64,000 nt of DNA from Physcomitrium patens (taxonomy: Eukaryota > Streptophyta > Bryopsida > Funariales > Funariaceae): positions 12,480,733 through 12,544,732 of the forward strand of contig NC_037263.1 of NCBI RefSeq assembly GCF_000002425.4. The letters run 5' to 3'. The translations under genes and the position numbers were made by a program. The notes beneath the pieces are model-generated. The model saw nothing but the letters and a program-made list of their open reading frames with translations, had not been told where the DNA came from and made no database searches. The first letter of the stretch is position 1, and every line of letters begins with the position of its first letter. Positions 50,161-62,734 of this stretch are shown in pieces.

Positions 50161-53100
50161 TGTAGGAAACTTCTTGATTCCAATCATCTAATTGAATTTG
50201 TTAAAATGTCTAAAATGCGAGAAACGTGGTGATTATAGTGATATTAAAACAGATCCTTAACGTTATTTACATTCCGTGAAACCCGGTTTTCGGGTTAATG
50301 GCCGTAGTGGGAAGTCCATTCGGAGGCAGTAAAATATGTGTGTCCCTTTTTTTCCCACTTTTCTGATCTTAAAAATGTTAAAAGGAGAAAAGAATGATGT
50401 TGGTGCATATTCTTTTTTAGAACAACCAAAGTGTCCTTGCATGTTTCTATTTTATGGTTACTCATAAGTCAAACTAATCATGCAAGTGATATTTATATAT
50501 GTATGAATATATAAATAGATGTTTTTTATTCTACGCTATCAGGGAAAACAACGACGTCTACACCACATTATAACCCATCTGTTTTGTGTGCCAAAACAAG
50601 AGTGATTTGAGGATCGTAGATTTGTATTAGGATTGATCAAGAATAATGAACGAATGGACAATGACATAAATTTGCTCATGATATAAAAACAGCAACCATG
50701 GCAACCCACACCATGATAACATATTTGTACTTTTTCATAAATACTGATGTAATATGTTTTGAACAATACACGTACAAAAGAACTCCAAAAATAATTTACA
50801 CAGAAACCACTCCTCCTTCTGAAACTACCATTAATGGCGTCCAACTTAACGTGAACAACAGATTATTTATACACAGTTACATTCCACATATTTTATTCTT
50901 CGCATTCATTGGAAAACATTACTGTATATCAGACAACCACTACAAAACCCCAAATTACAAACGTGAACTAATAGAACTAAAAATGCCATCCTCTTCAATT
51001 GGCCACCATTTGAATCGGAGAAATTAGATAATAACAAGTACTTCAATCCTCTAAATTAATACATTGCCACTTTCTTGAAAGGTAGATGGTGGAGTAGCTT
51101 AAAGGAGTAGTGCGCAAAACATGGTCAGACGTGGAATTGAAGCCAGTAGACGCCGAACAACGAGGCGAACCAATCTGTTCCATATGTTTCTCGAGATGAG
51201 TTGGCAGTCACGCGGACAAAGCGGGATTGGGGCAAGGCGCGGAGACCGGTGCTGCTATAGCCTCGTTTCGGCGTATGCCTCTATCGGACCCCATGGAGAC
51301 CTAATTTATCCGATATTTCTTTTTCTTTTTTCTCTTTTTCTTTTTCTCTTTTTCTTACTCTACATGCTAGTGTGGCACCTTAAATGTGAACATTCAGCCG
51401 TTCGGTTGTAAAAGTGAAAGGAGCGGGAAGAAGTGCTGTGGATGAATGACAGATAATTCATTCATTAGTGAACGGAGTAACAGCCTTCCAACTCGCACTC
51501 ATGGAGCCCGTCTGGGGTTTAATGCACGCTGCCGAACCATAATTCGTTTTCTTCTTCGCTAAGAGATGGCGCTTTATGGATGAATGAATCGTTGCCTTCT
51601 CATCCAGATGCTCAGTGTCTGGACCAGGACGTTTTATCAGATGAGATACGTAGTGGATGAATGATCATCTATCTTGGCTTAATTAGTATGGAGAGGGTTT
51701 TATGAGTGACCTAATGACAACCATGTGAATCCAAGGACTTCTCCTCATTGTGTGTACTGGAATGGAGCTTTGAAGGGACACCATAAGCACAATCCCCATG
51801 CAAAAATATTTATTTTAATTGTCAAGATCCAGCCTTTTTCTTGCCTGCCCTTATTATTACACACAAAATCGACATATGACTTTTTCATAGGTAGCTGAAA
51901 TACTATGCCCTTTTAGCTCTGGCGTAAGCTTTAACTTTTATTTCGTCTTTCTTTATCCTTCTGACATTAAGTTTGGACTTTACCATGTGAGTTAGTGTAG
52001 CTTGGGGTTAGTGTAGTATGAGAAATGCGAATTAAATTGGATGAACATTGCAAACAACTCCAACCAATATGAAAAAAGATTCATTTTCTTTATTTTGCTA
52101 TGCTTAACACATGGTATGTATAACATAGGAGTTCAATTCACACAATCTATGAAATGATTATTTTATAATGTCTAGAAAAACAAATCAACCATCCCATGGC
52201 AATAAAACCCATACATTCATTTATACCAAGGTCAAAAATATGACCATGTGTATCAATTTGACCCTTTTTCTCACATGTTAATGTGGCATTTTTTTTGGCT
52301 CTTCTTTTGGCATTTTTTTGGTTTTTTTGGTTTTTTTTACTACAAATGAAATCCTTGTGCACTACTTTGTAAATCTATTAGATTTTCAATCAAATCAAGC
52401 AACAAGAGGTACAACAACCAATAGAGGCACCAAGGGCAAAAAATCACTCTTTAAAGGACATCACCTTGCCCAATACTCTTCCAAGAATTGTGTGGAAGAT
52501 GGGGTCTTATCTTCTCCAAGGATGGCAAGACAAAACCAAACACCTTAAATGAATGCAAATATAAAAAAAAATTGTTTTTTAAACAAAAAAAAAAAAAAAG
52601 AGAAAAAGATAAAGATTTTTATATATGGGTAGTGTTTTATTTTTTTTTAATGGCATACCTGAGTAATCCAATTCTAAAAAATGGTTCATTTATATTATGT
52701 TGTCAATATTAATGGTATACTATTTGGTCACTATTGACTGTGGAATGGATGTCTTTTCGTATCAACCAAAGTAGCTGATGAGAGGTGATGAGAGCATAAG
52801 TTTGGCCTATGTGGCTTTTATTTTCAAGCTATTTATGGGCATGGGTTAGTTAGTCCATCGAACTCATTTAAATAGAGTAATCTTTGCAGGTGAGCTCAAT
52901 TAGTTTTCACTAAATGCTGCAACTATAGTTGGTGGGGAATGAGCACATTTCACCTGGCCAAGTGATGCTTCCAGATGGATTCACAGATTCCTTTTCTATA
53001 CCAAGCCTCCAGCTGTGTGGCTACTTCTGATAAGATCCATAACTTATGATAAGATATGACAAGCCCCTGATAAGAACCTCATTCGTTCTGGTATCGCCTT

Positions 53101-53170
53101 CATATTGGGCTCTTGCATGCAAGCCACGATTTATTTGTTTTAATGGACTTGAATAAGTTTCCTCCATTTA
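50161..53170. other. Intergenic region without a recognised gene
   Basis: Mostly AT-rich. A GC-richer patch at about 51060-51410 contains an open plus-strand frame (51121-51411) that runs into a pyrimidine-rich tract (51306-51357). No motif is recognised. Poly-T/G stretches occur at about 52286-52338. Confidence 0.45.
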
Positions 53171-53187
53171 TGTTCTGGTGAAACCCC

Positions 53188-53390
53188 ACCAAAAAAAAAA
53201 TGAGAATTTTTGTCATTTTTTTGTCATTTTTTTTTGTCTTTTTTTGTTTTTGTTTTTGTTTTGTTTTTGTTTTTGTTTTTGTTTGTTTGTTTATTTGTTT
53301 TGTTTTGTTTTTTGTTTTTTGTTTTTGTTTTGTTTTGTTTGTTTGTTTATTTGTTTTGTTTTTTTTTGTTTTGTTTTTTTTTTTTCCATT
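53188..53390. repeat. T/G low-complexity tract (TTTTTG/TTTG repeats)
   Basis: About 200 bp of irregular TTTTTG, TTTG and TTTATTTG units. The plus-strand frames across it (Phe/Cys/Val-rich) are artefacts of the repeat. Confidence 0.92.
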
Positions 53391-55779
53391 TTGGGTCTTG
53401 AAATTGTATTTCTAATTCTGATCTGTAAAATTCGCTCAATCCTCAAAGCATTACAGTGTAATATTCCCATGTGGGTGACCTGGGCAGCTATCGCTTCCTT
53501 ACAATAAGATATGCTTGAGTAAAACCGTTACTTCATTAGTTTCCGTGGAGTGACAAAGTCACAAATATGTTTACAGACACACACAGATAAGTCAAGTGTT
53601 CGTTTCCATTCAGAAATATTAGTTAGACCCTAGTTTGCAGTATCTAGTCATACAATGTACATTGTTTAAATTTATACGCCAACACATGGGAGCAATGGAA
53701 AGGATGTTCCTGCTGAAACTGGAAGTGCAGGATGCTGTCGCCGAAAGTTGTAAGAACCTGCTGGGAAGTAGAAAATGTCTCTTCAGACATAGTAGACCCA
53801 CAGTCTCAGATAAAAAATTGGGCAATGACAACATGAGAATATTCCACAGGAGAACACGCGACTAACCCACAAGGAGTACTTGTGTTATCGGAGGATTCCA
53901 GAAACGATAAGTTTCTAGGAGTTCAAATTACAATTCACTGGAATCAGTGTCGAATCGCCGAGATCATAAGGCCGACATTTTACTGTTGAGTTTAACACCT
54001 TTGGAATTTGGCCTTCTAAGCGAAACCTTCGACACTGGATAAGAACTTCAACTAGCTGAGCAAGACGGCCAGTCTATTCGTTACAACTGGTCATTAAACT
54101 CAACAGCAGCTACGAAGCCAAGTAAAGATAACTAGTCTACTCTAAGATTTTTAGTTCCTAAAGGACAACTACTCACCGTTTGGATTAGGGTTGTCTGCTA
54201 CCGTTCCGATTGGGATTTCAAAATGTATTACTTAATAGACACCTATCAGCCATTTACGGAGAGACGTGACTCCAGCAGTGACCAACGAAAGAAGGCGTAG
54301 AAGGGTAGGGTGAAGAAAAGGCACTGACGACCAAAGACGGTGTAAGGCCCGGAATTTTTAGCTGCTAATTGTAGAGGCCCAACCACAAATGAGACCACTT
54401 GTGACATCGTGGCATACGTACACATGTCTCTAGAGCCACGCTGGCGTTTAACTACCATTCTAATAAGATAAAAGGAAAAAACCATTGCAGTGGTTTAATT
54501 GGAATACCCTGTAGGATTCTTAACAGCACCCCAACTTCCCTTCCCTGGTTTGAAAGCCGACCAATTCCTTCCGATTCTTATTCTGGGGATCTGCTCTTAC
54601 CGTCATGACGACCTGCCACGTGGTAAGTAGAGTATCAGTGAAAAATCTCCAGCTAGTGTTGTCAGCTCCACGACTAAGGAAGCTAAGAGAGTCGCGTGGT
54701 CAAACATCCAACGAAATTGTGGAATTAAATCCATGTGCATGTCAACAAAGCACCATGAACGCTGCACGAAAAATGGTAAGCACATGACCACGTATAATGC
54801 GTGCTATAAAACAACTCCAAACACAACAATAAATCATGACTTCAGAATTAAATGAAATATGTACTGACAATCTTCTGAAAACCCAATACTGAGTAGTATT
54901 GCACTTGAGGCAAGGAAGTTTCAGAGCTGATCGGAACAAGAGAGACCCAAAGCCCAAGAAAAAAGTACCTGCCAGACAGAGGCTTTCCAATGCATGGACA
55001 CAGAAAACCATGAGCTTTGAAATTTGGATGAATAAGCGCCCTATTTTGTATCTGTTTCCAAGTGACACTGAGTGGGTTCGTTTTTAAGTAAAAGAGCTGT
55101 TCTTGGGGTCGTCGTACAACTGAAGCCCTTCTTCTGAGCCATCTTGCAGCGGTCGTGGAATTCATGAGATGCCGTCGGAGGTGATAGCTGTATGTCTTAC
55201 ACTAGTGCCCGCTTGTCTTGCGAAATGGAGTCCATCGTGCGAAACTGCTGAGCTTTCAAGAATGACCAACACCAGTGTACAAAAAGTTGATTCATTTGGC
55301 ATCTTATCAATCTGAGAAGTTCTTCTATTGCAACTAGATTCGTATAATAAACTTTCCTTTGACAATCGCCTTAACCCGAGCGTTCTTCAATACTATTCGG
55401 AGTCTTCTGTTTCCGAATAGCCTCCGTCTTTAATCTTTCACCAGCTCAAAACTGATGACGAAACCTTCATAGAAGAACAGTGTTACAGCAAATAGTTCTA
55501 TGTCTATACAAATTGGTTGCTAAGTGCAGTAATCACTAAATATCAAGGTCTACATAGGACCAACCCTTGGGATATAGAATGGAGCTGTCGTTTTAATGAA
55601 AAATTATACTTTACACTAGCACAGTACGAATCAATCAATTATAGGGACTTAAACTCTTCCGAAACAAAAACGAATGGGTTGGTAGAGCGTCATAAGCTCA
55701 CTCCCTAATTAAGAAACGGGGATATGAAGAAGTCCACCCAGGTGTAGAGGAAAACAGAAGCCATTTTGAATTTCTACAA
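53391..55779. other. Intergenic region downstream of the DnaJ gene
   Basis: Moderate GC. I looked here on the minus strand for the missing C-terminal exons of the DnaJ gene and found none. Open frames at 54246-54485, 54742-55068 and 54848-55165 (minus) have no recognisable motif. Confidence 0.4.
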
Positions 55780-55878
55780 CTATCTCCGTGACACTCTCAG
55801 CAAAATATGTAGATCTCCTGGTGGCCCCCTGTAAGATCCAAGTAAAAGATCAGAGGAAAGAAAAAGAAACAAAAGAAA

Positions 55879-55930
<52 letters not shown>

Positions 55931-58547
55931 AACCACTAGAGAACAAATTTCCACATCATGGGAGGTCCCGAGCAACCGAGCAATTGCATGTGAAGTAATA
56001 AAGGACAAAGTTACAAGGTACTTTGAAAGTTGAAATTAAAGACATACCCTCTCTTGCCTGCATGACCTTCTCCACGAACACGAAGTGTGCTCCCATTCTT
56101 AACACCTGCAGGAATTTCAACATTTATGTTTCTTACTACATTCACCCTTCCATCTCCGCGACATTCAGTGCAATAATGGGCTGGCACTTGACCCTCTCCA
56201 TCACACTTTGGACAAATTGCAACCTGCAAGCAAACAAACTTCAAATTTAGTACCCTTAATACAATCCAGACTTTCTACACAGTCTGATATCTTGCCCTTA
56301 CGTAACGAGCCTAGAAGGCTCACACACGCTTCAATCACCGTATATATATATTTAAATTATTTTCAATGCAAATACCACAGGAAAGCAATAGTTTGAAAAG
56401 AAATATCTACGTGTCTGAAAAATGTAACACTGCAGACACTTATAATTGGCTATTTATCCAAACGTATAGATATGACATCCTGAGGAATGTGATATACCTC
56501 CGAGAATTCTCCAAACGGAGTTTGTGACAATTGAGCAAATTGCCCTACACCGAAACAAGTTTGGCAAGTTTTCTTTCTCCTACTGCGGAGCTTAGCACCA
56601 GTTCCTGAACACGTGCTGCAAGTTTCTAAATGCGTGACGTCAAACACTATCTGCGTTCCAAAGATGGCCTCCTTCAATGGTAAAGTCATTTCAAATCTAC
56701 AAACGCCCCAAAAAAAAAGCCTAAGTTAACCATAATAGATAAATAAATAATAAAGACAGCATCTAATTCCAAGTTACACCCTCATAGAATCAGGAATATT
56801 CTAGACGAACTACTTCATAAGCAGCATCGAAGTACTTAAGAGCTTACAATCTAATCACCGAGACTTGGATCAACGAAAAAAGTCCAATATTCTTACCGAA
56901 TATTTTCGCCCTGATTGGATTTGGGGCCATGTTGTGTATTGGGTCTCATACCTCCCATACCCCCAACACCCCCAATATCGCCCATTTCTTCTCCGGAGAA
57001 CTCATAAACGTCAATCGTATTCGTCTGAAAATAGCACAAACGAGGTCAAAGCCATTTATAAAATTGACTTACAAATGAAGCATGAAAGCTTTGGAATCAA
57101 CATCTACGCCAATTTGTAATAACTAGCAGATATCTAAAAACATGTAGCATTTCATAAGTGCTCGCGTTAAACACGAAAGAATTTGAGAGTTGAAGTTGGG
57201 CATTGTACCCAGTAAGGATCTGCACCACCAGCTCTGCCCTTAACCATGGGCTCCTCATATTCGAATAGATCATATATTGGTCTCTTCTCATCATGAGTCA
57301 GAAGCTGCAACCAAAAGAACTTACATTGTCAGAAACATAAGGCATTTCTCTCATCAAACTAATCCTAACTAGACAGAGTAGCTGAAAGCATGAGGGTAAA
57401 TACAAAGTCTGTCTTATCTCAGCAACAAAGAAGAATTGCTACGCGACGCTTGTGAATCTTTACCTTGTAGGCTAGGGTGATCTCCATGAATTTCTCATCG
57501 GCACCTTCTTCGCTGTTCACGTCCGGATGATACTGAACACAAGAACTCAATAGATGTTTTCAATGTAAAGAGAAGGTGTGCTGTTTTCACTCTAGAACTC
57601 TCTATTAGTAGAAGAGTCCCAGCTGAATTCTGTTGCCTGTTTAATAAACTCATCTCATCCTTCCGTGCTACTCTGATCCGACAACCTCAAAATCTTAAAC
57701 AAATTCATGGAATAGAAACTGTTTCGAAACTAGCCACACTCGCCCGAAAACAGGATACTGCGCTCAGATGTAGCTCCGATGGATAAAACTCCGGAATCAT
57801 ACAATGCAAGCTACAAGTGCAAAAACTAGAGTCCACCCAATGGAGAAGAATCTGTTCACTCAACCGCACAAGAATTTTATTCCGCAGCGGAAGTCGTTGA
57901 TATCATGTCTGATTTTAGTGCAACACAATGGCTGCAAAAGTCCGAATGATGACTCGACTAGAAAAGAGGGTCTGGAAGCTCACCTTCCGGGCTAGCTCCC
58001 GATACGCAGCCTTGATCTCAGACTTGGTCGCTGTCTTCGATACACCTAGAGTGGCATAGTAATCCATACCCATGCATACGCACGTCCTGCACCCACCCTT
58101 CTTCCTTTTCGCAATCCCCTTTGCTTCCGATTCAAATCGATTCTGCAAAACCCACAATCTTCCCTCCCCAGCTGCGAACAGCGCTCTCTCCATAGCCACA
58201 TATCCATTGCCAGACTCCTTCAACGTCAATTTCGTCTTCTGATGTCGAGGCATTGCAGAGGCGGAGGAGGATCTCGGCGGGGCCTGCACTGCCATCGCCA
58301 TGTGAATTGCCACCATCCTTGCGACCATCACTCTCTTAGTTCGCTTGTGACCACATTTCCGTGTCACCCACTTCGCAAAAATGGTGGCATCGAACCCTAA
58401 AAATGGGAACCCAGCTTCAGATTGTGACGAAGCTTGGCAGAACTCTTCACCTCCGACTGCGAACCTCCACACCCGGCGCTTCACACGGACATACACACAC
58501 GGCCATACACTCTCGGACGGACATACACTCACGACCGTGAACCACAT
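55780..58547 (-). CDS. DnaJ/Hsp40 type A co-chaperone, plastid type, C-terminally short
   Basis: Type A J-proteins pass unfolded clients to Hsp70. Seven exons with matching phases: 57984-58547, 57464-57532, 57209-57304, 56897-57024, 56498-56696, 56048-56223, 55780-55828. The J domain reads MDYYATLGVSKTATKSEIK, then YHPDVN with HPD intact. An acidic/Gly-rich linker follows (EEMGDIGGVGGMGGM). All four zinc-finger repeats are present: CSTCSGTG, CQTCFGVG, CPKCDGEG and CTECRGDG. Then comes VEIPAGVKNGSTLRVRGEG with GGPPGDLHILL and an early stop (RVSRR*). The second beta domain and dimerisation segment of the family are absent. The ATG at 58547 gives 426 residues; the ATG at 58295 (MAVQAPPRSSSAS) gives 342 and a more transit-peptide-like start. 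Family members in Arabidopsis have about 440-500 residues. Confidence 0.88.
55881..55927. repeat. (TA)n microsatellite next to the DnaJ stop
   Basis: About 23 TA units lie roughly 50 bp upstream (sense) of the last short DnaJ exon, inside its last intron (55829-56047). Confidence 0.95.
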
Positions 58548-59713
58548 TGAGTATTGCTACGTTCACGCACGCACACACTCACTCTATCAATTTATTTTGT
58601 TGGAGTGTATTGAATGTATGTTTGTGTCTGTGTGCATTTATTTATGTATTTGTAAACAAACGGGAACGTATATTTTTTAGCACACAACCAGTCCTAATTA
58701 CATGCATTGTGTACAAAAGGTTTTAAAACTATTTTCATCTTGAATTTTTGTAAAAGTTTGTTGTGTTCAATGTATCATCAATGTTCATAAAATAAAAAGG
58801 ATTTCTATATTATTACATTTGTTCATGAGAATTAAATTTTAATGTAAGACTTTTTTAAAATATGAAATACTTATACATGATTCTTTTAAAGTACATAATG
58901 AGTTAATTATATTAATCTGATCTTATAATGCAATATTTTAGAAGTAATTAATAGAATATATACAATTTTTGGATTTATAAGTTTGATATATCTTAGAGAT
59001 GTACATTAAAATAACACTACAAACATAATTGATCATGAAAAAATACTAAGGTTTGAAGGTCTATACTTATATCTTGCAATAATTAGTGTTGAGATTTGTT
59101 AATAGTCACTGGATATACAAATTTTATTATAGATTTTTTGTTATTAAAATTTAATTTTTTTTTGCAATAAAGATTATAATATTTTTAGAAGGCAATTTGA
59201 TTATTCCGTATGGTTTCTTGTTGGTAGCCTTTTTTATAATAATATTAATAAGTTGTGTAACAACTATGTAAGAACCATTGTATGGCCCTTGGCATGGAAC
59301 AATATTTCTTAAAAATATTACAAATTATTCAACTTTAAGTTTAAATTTTGATCAAAATATCCTATTAAAACTTAATGTCTTTAAATGACCTATTAAATTA
59401 AATTTTCTACCATTTGTTTTAACTTTTATTAGAACTATTTATTTGATAAATAAATCTCAAAGCTTTTTTAGAATATAATTTTAGAGATTTTAATTACTAA
59501 AATTATAAATATTTATATATTTTGATTATAAAATTGATTAATCCTTGGAATATTTAAAAGTGTATGCTTCTTTCACTAGAAATCTAATATGAGTGGTTTC
59601 AATAAAAATTTAAAATTAATTTACATTTACATAACTTAATAAAAAAAAACTTATATTTTTTGATGAATGAATCATACTTCTAATTTTTAATCATAATTAA
59701 GAAATATTTACTG

Positions 59714-59756
<43 letters not shown>

Positions 59757-59984
59757 TATAATTTAAACAAACACCATTTAAGTTTTTAAACTACAATATA
59801 CATTTGTATTGATATAATGTTTAATTTTTTAAGCATAAAATTAATTATAAATATATAAATTATATATATTTTTATTTTTTTATTATAAAAATATCTTCAT
59901 CAACTATAACTTTTAAATAAATTATATAAATAAAATATTTTTTAAAAATAAAAATTCTAATATAGATCACAATTTTAATTATCT

Positions 59985-60055
<71 letters not shown>

Positions 60056-61798
60056 AATTTTATTTTATTTTATTTTTTTAAACAAAAATATTTAAAATAT
60101 TTTTGTTAAGAGGATATTCAATGAATTCTTTGGCTATTTGTAAATCTAATTTTAAAATACACTTTAAGATTTTGTAAGAATATTTTTCAAATTGTCTATG
60201 CACTTACAAAAATCAAGTTATATTTTGTATGTAACAAGTATAAGAAGTATTTTATAACAACAAATAGAGTCCACCTATTAAAGGATAGTTAGAATTGTAC
60301 TATGGATTGGTAATGAAAGCTTATAAAATAGAACCTATCTAATTAAATATTGCTAAGACTAGTGATTGAGTATTTACTTGTAGAGATCAAACAAGTACTA
60401 CAACATAATACATATGTAGCATTCTACTACATATGTAATATTTGAATATGTGAATGGTTTATACTACATTTGAAATCTACACATCATTTATTTACGTAAT
60501 ATAAAAGGATCTCAACAAAATTATGTCATTACTACTTATAGACGTTTATTCACTCTAAGTATGTGTCTAAGGTTGAAACTAGGATCCTTGTATGCATTTA
60601 GGGAGGTTATGCATTTGTGCAATATATATTTAGAATAGTTTTATTATAATCATTGAATTTTTTCATAGCTTTAATTCCTTTGAGCTGAGCTTAATTGCAT
60701 AAATATATACTCTTTTCAATAGTATTTCCATTTTAGAGTGAGTATAATAATGCAACAGTGAATACTTTCAAAACATTTTAAAAACCTTGGTTTAAGTCAA
60801 CACAAATATGGTAGAAATGAGCAACATATCTACAAACTTTTTTTTTGTTAACTTAGTACTTTAGATGTAATGCACATACACTCATACATACACATATGTA
60901 TCTTTTCATTCAAGAAAAGCTTTAGATTTTCATGAACTTTGTATAATTATATTACTAAAAATTCTTTTGGTAATATTAATCTTAGAATTTTTTTTATTAA
61001 TTAGACCAATTTTTAAAAAAAATCATCTTCATAGATTTATCCACTATTTTTTAATTATATTATATAAACTTGCATACCTAAATTAAAAACAATCAATTTA
61101 TATAAGAAAACTAACCACCTTTTATTTAAAAAATATAAAATAATAATACAAGAATTCTTGCTTTGAAAGTACCTTTCAAATTATTTACAAAACTAAAATA
61201 ATAGTATAATTTTTATGTTTCAAAAATACAAGAAACATCTTTTACTTTGTTTACAACTTTTAACAAAATAATCATTAAGCAAGTCCCAATCCTTATTTTC
61301 CATCTTAATAACAATCAAATCAATTTGAGTATTCAATATTGTAATATCTTAATGTTTAAGTTTCAAAGATTTTCTTTGCACATGCACCTTCATTCTATCT
61401 TAGAATCAATTAAATTATGGTCAAAATATTTTGAAGATTCTTAGATTTATTTGTATTGCATTTATGAATAAAGTTATTGAGAGTTTCATAGACTTACATA
61501 TTTACTTGAATAATTATCTATATAATATGAATAAATAAAAGTAGATAGAAGTAGTTCAATTTGATAATATCTTATAGAGAAGCTTCTTAAAAGCTTTATA
61601 GATGTGTTTTCACCTTTATAAATGTCTATAGGTGATTAATAGGTTGAACACTTGGCCAATAAATTAGCCATGTGTTGTACGTATTAATAGCTTGTGGTGC
61701 AACTTAATCATGTGGTGTTCATATAAAAAATTTACCTTATAAGTTAAGACATATAACTTGCAAATTAAACACTTGTCAAAGGTCCTATAGAATATTGC
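58548..61798. other. DnaJ promoter side, then AT-rich desert
   Basis: About 58548-58680 is the probable DnaJ promoter. From 58690 the sequence is very AT-rich without a gene. Long (TA)n runs lie at about 59716-59754 and 59989-60051. Nothing else recognised up to the Gypsy LTR. Confidence 0.6.
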
Positions 61799-62210
61799 TG
61801 TCACGGACACAAAATACAGACTTGAAATCTAACAAGAAGTTCAAGAAGAAGTGGCAGAACTAGATTAAACAAATGAGTACAAGAACAACACCAGAAAGGT
61901 GAGCTAGAACTCCAAGAGATGTGTTGTCGAGACTGAAGAACCCTTCAGCCTCGACTCCTATATATACTACTGAATAGGAAGCTTCTCGAGCTACTTCCGC
62001 TAACTAGGACGCTTCTCCAACAACTTCTACTAATTAGGAAACTTCTCGAGCAACTTCCTAGAATCTATCAGAATATTCTAGAACCTTCTAAAAGAATCTT
62101 TAGGGAATATTCTAAGAATCTTCTAGAATCTTCTAAAAGAATCTTTAGAGAATCTTTAGAGAATATTCTAGAAGAATATTCGAAGAATCTTCCAATGTAT
62201 GTCCATGACA
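61799..62210 (-). repeat. 3' LTR of the chromovirus
   Basis: The LTR is 412 bp. On the minus strand it begins TGTCATGGACA and ends TGTCCGTGACA, so its ends are near-perfect inverted repeats with TG...CA. A TATA-like GTATATATAGGAG is at about 61959-61971. Inside are about 2.8 worn 30-bp units (about 61977-62060) and a run of AGAATCTTCTAGAAT-type units (about 62065-62190). Confidence 0.88.
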
Positions 62211-62226
62211 TCACCTCCTCTTCTAA
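62211..62226 (-). other. Polypurine tract of the chromovirus
   Basis: The minus strand reads GTTAGAAGAGGAGGTGA directly before the LTR start. This is the plus-strand DNA primer site expected there. A second purine tract (AAAAAGGGGGGAGGG, minus) lies at about 62688-62702. Confidence 0.75.
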
Positions 62227-62260
62227 CTTCGAGGTCTCCGAGAAGCAATGTTGTTATCAG

Positions 62261-62608
62261 TCAATACCAACGCAAGAAAATGAAAATCTGTCGCATTACA
62301 TCCGCTATGAATTCCAATTGTTGTTCGCGAGGCAAATGATTCATCGGCCCTTGGAGCCAACGATAGTGACCAACACCTTCAACCTCTGACCAAGCGTGGA
62401 CTTCTGTGTCTTCATTGTGAAATTGTCCTCCAAACACACCTTCTGGCTGACCGTCGTAGGCATGCTCGACCTCAAATACAATTACTAGCGATCTGTTGCT
62501 CGGTATCCTCCGACGTCGTCGTGGTGCATGCGGTTCTTCATCTCGCGGTCGTCTTCGTGAGCTAGTCGCTTGAGATGACATAACAAGTGTAGTATCTTGA
62601 CTATCCAT
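62261..62608 (-). CDS. Small intact frame between chromovirus pol and 3' LTR, unknown function
   Basis: The ATG at 62608 opens 115 residues. It starts MDSQDTTLVMSSQATSSRRR, has a strongly basic patch (RRRPRDEE, RRRRRIPSNRS) that could act as a nuclear signal, then a non-repetitive region with GVFGGQFHNEDTEVHAWSEV and ends FIFLRWY. It lies 127 bp after the pol stop. I know no Gypsy domain like it. It may be an added element gene, captured host sequence or chance. Confidence 0.4.
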   Translation of the reverse strand: MDSQDTTLVMSSQATSSRRRPRDEEPHAPRRRRRIPSNRSLVIVFEVEHAYDGQPEGVFGGQFHNEDTEVHAWSEVEGVGHYRWLQGPMNHLPREQQLEFIADVMRQIFIFLRWY

Positions 62609-62734
62609 GTCCAAAGGCTAAAATGATGAGAGCAAACTATAGTTGCTAACAAAGTTCTACACTATCGAACTATGGGTTTTGGAGGTGCCCTCCCCCCTTT
62701 TTATGCTACTTGATGAGCAAGCTTCAGCAAGAAG

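Noticed and set aside
53178-53507. Plus-strand frames rich in Phe, Cys, Val and Leu that look like a membrane protein
   Set aside because: They are translations of a T/G low-complexity tract in all three frames, with no conserved pattern.
54742-55165. Candidate missing C-terminal exons of the DnaJ gene
   Set aside because: Translations in all minus-strand frames show none of the expected beta-domain motifs.
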